A program made the translations under genes and the position numbers. The notes below the pieces were generated by a model. It saw only the letters and a list, made by a program, of their open reading frames with translations. It made no database searches and was not told the DNA's origin. From Acidobacteriota bacterium (lineage in GTDB: Bacteria > Acidobacteriota > Terriglobia > Bryobacterales > Bryobacteraceae), in assembly GCA_018268935.1 (NCBI GenBank), contig JAFDVS010000050.1:82361-124108 (forward strand): a DNA stretch of 41,748 nucleotides, read 5' to 3'. Every line of letters starts with the position of its first letter. Position 1 is the first letter of the stretch. Of the stretch, positions 41,031-41,748 are shown piece after piece.

Positions 41031-41523
41031 CTTGCCAGCATTCCTCAAACGCTTCGAGGTGATTGTAGGAAGCGGCCATCAGATTCTGGAATACCCGCTT
41101 CAGGTCGGGTTTTGCCGTAGCTTTGAGCGAGGTTTCGAGGTCGGCGATGTCGGTCTTTTCGACGAGCACACCTACGTCGAGCGCGTCGCGGAGTGAGAGA
41201 TCGCCCTTGGCTGCCAGTTGGTGATAGAGCGCCTGGAGGTTTGCATTAGCGAAGGTTCCTTCAGGGAGGTTGGCCGCGGGATCGGCTACCGCGTAGCGTG
41301 CCAGCAGTTGTCCGATGGCATCGAAATGCGCCTGCTCGCTCCGCGCGATGCGATCGAAGATCGCCAGGTTGTACTTCTGGTAGAAGTGGCGGTAGAGATC
41401 GCGCGCCATCTTTTCTTCCTCACGCATGAATGAGAGCTGCTTTGCTTCTCCCACGGTAACGGCTGCAACCTGGGCGAAGGCTGTTGCGGCCAATAACAGG
41501 CTAAGAAAATGACTCCGAAACAT
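41017..41523 (-). CDS. Secreted DUF2202 ferritin-like protein
   Basis: 168 residues from the ATG at 41523, with AAGGAG ~8 bases upstream and a signal peptide (HFLSLLLAATAFAQ). The mature part is a four-helix bundle with LSFMREEEKMARDLYRHFY and SEQAHFDAIGQLL, the ExxH-type metal motifs of DUF2202, and a second half with DIADLETSL and YNHLEAFEEC. DUF2202 proteins are ferritin-like and usually exported; the function is not established. The longer upstream frame is not supported. Confidence 0.9.
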   Translation of the reverse strand: MFRSHFLSLLLAATAFAQVAAVTVGEAKQLSFMREEEKMARDLYRHFYQKYNLAIFDRIARSEQAHFDAIGQLLARYAVADPAANLPEGTFANANLQALYHQLAAKGDLSLRDALDVGVLVEKTDIADLETSLKATAKPDLKRVFQNLMAASYNHLEAFEECWQVSAQ

Positions 41524-41688
41524 AATGGTTCTCCTTTGTTCTGGACCGGTTTTCCGGTACGCAGATTGGAGTGCAGCGGAAGGGCCAGAGGGAACTCCTG
41601 TATTTTCAACGCGGCTTGTTGGCGCGGTCTGCAATGCGTGCATTATGGTGTGCAGATCCGGCCGGATGGCGACGGGCGGAGATATATC

Positions 41689-41718
41689 TGGACATCCATA
41701 TCCACATATCAGTATAAT
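41689..41718 (+). promoter_or_regulatory. Promoter with possible operator, near-leaderless
   Basis: TGGACA at 41689-41694 and TATAAT at 41713-41718 are spaced by 18 bases, and the ATG follows 9 bases after the -10 box. The spacer and flank hold CATATC twice within an AT-rich stretch, in contrast to the GC-rich surroundings. This could be an operator for a repressor. Confidence 0.6.
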
Positions 41719-41727
41719 GGCCGGAGT

Positions 41728-41748
41728 ATGGTGCGTCCTGAAAGACGC
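41728..41748 (+). CDS. Start of a gene leaving the window
   Basis: The ATG at 41728 is followed by seven open codons (MVRPERR) to the window end. It is placed just behind a good promoter. GGAG ends 1 base before the ATG, too close for a normal ribosome site. Acidobacterial PadR-type regulators often sit behind AT-rich operators like this, but seven residues are not enough to identify the product. Confidence 0.5.

Overview
The window looks like chromosomal DNA of an Acidobacteriota bacterium, most likely from the Solibacter/Bryobacter (Bryobacterales) side. It is GC-rich, with G/C-biased third codon positions. It carries an Oar-type TonB-dependent receptor with an N-terminal carboxypeptidase-regulatory-like domain, a two-component-propeller histidine kinase, a secreted protein with a TIGR03437-like N-terminal domain, a secreted creatininase-like protein and a di-heme peroxidase-like protein. 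This mix is typical of that group, but the assignment is an inference from family content. I see no phage, insertion sequence, CRISPR array or rRNA.

Region 1 (1-9376, all +). The 3' end of glgB is followed by a chain of mostly overlapping genes: FHA protein, 30-residue membrane microprotein, PP2C phosphatase with a beta-helix domain, membrane Ser/Thr kinase, a fused SEDS glycosyltransferase/class B PBP, a second FHA protein and a small unknown protein. This resembles the actinobacterial fhaA-fhaB-pstP-rodA-pbpA-pknA-pknB locus, but rodA and pbpA are one 1139-residue protein and the kinase has no PASTA domains. It is probably a phosphorylation-controlled peptidoglycan synthesis module.

Region 2 (9377-17875, +). 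An intergenic stretch with paired inverted repeats is followed by a GH16-like lipoprotein translationally coupled to an orphan propeller histidine kinase, a DoxX-like membrane protein, a PAP-like metallophosphoesterase, tRNA-Ile2(CAU) and a di-heme peroxidase-like protein.

Region 3 (17911-26211, -). A four-gene chain joined by ATGA overlaps encodes an Fsr-like MFS transporter, QueC, a QueE paralogue that has lost all three radical-SAM cysteines, and an intact QueE. A large TonB-dependent receptor and a cupin-like protein follow on the same strand. The que genes make preQ0 precursors for queuosine or other 7-deazaguanines.

Region 4 (26283-34181, +). A secreted Gly-rich protein, a TPR protein, YvcK/GlmR, GlmU, a GNAT enzyme, a membrane-anchored unknown and a PPOX-fold protein. 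GlmR-GlmU adjacency puts UDP-GlcNAc sensing next to UDP-GlcNAc synthesis.

Region 5 (34178-41748, mixed). A minus-strand run encodes a small membrane protein, a LuxE-like acyl-activating enzyme, a LuxC/ALDH-like reductase and a GT4 glycosyltransferase. It is followed by an unknown helical protein, a Gfo/Idh/MocA oxidoreductase divergent from a secreted creatininase-like protein, a secreted DUF2202 ferritin-like protein, and the first codons of a gene leaving the window. Several genes here lack a Shine-Dalgarno sequence and have a TANNNT box just before the ATG, suggesting leaderless transcripts.
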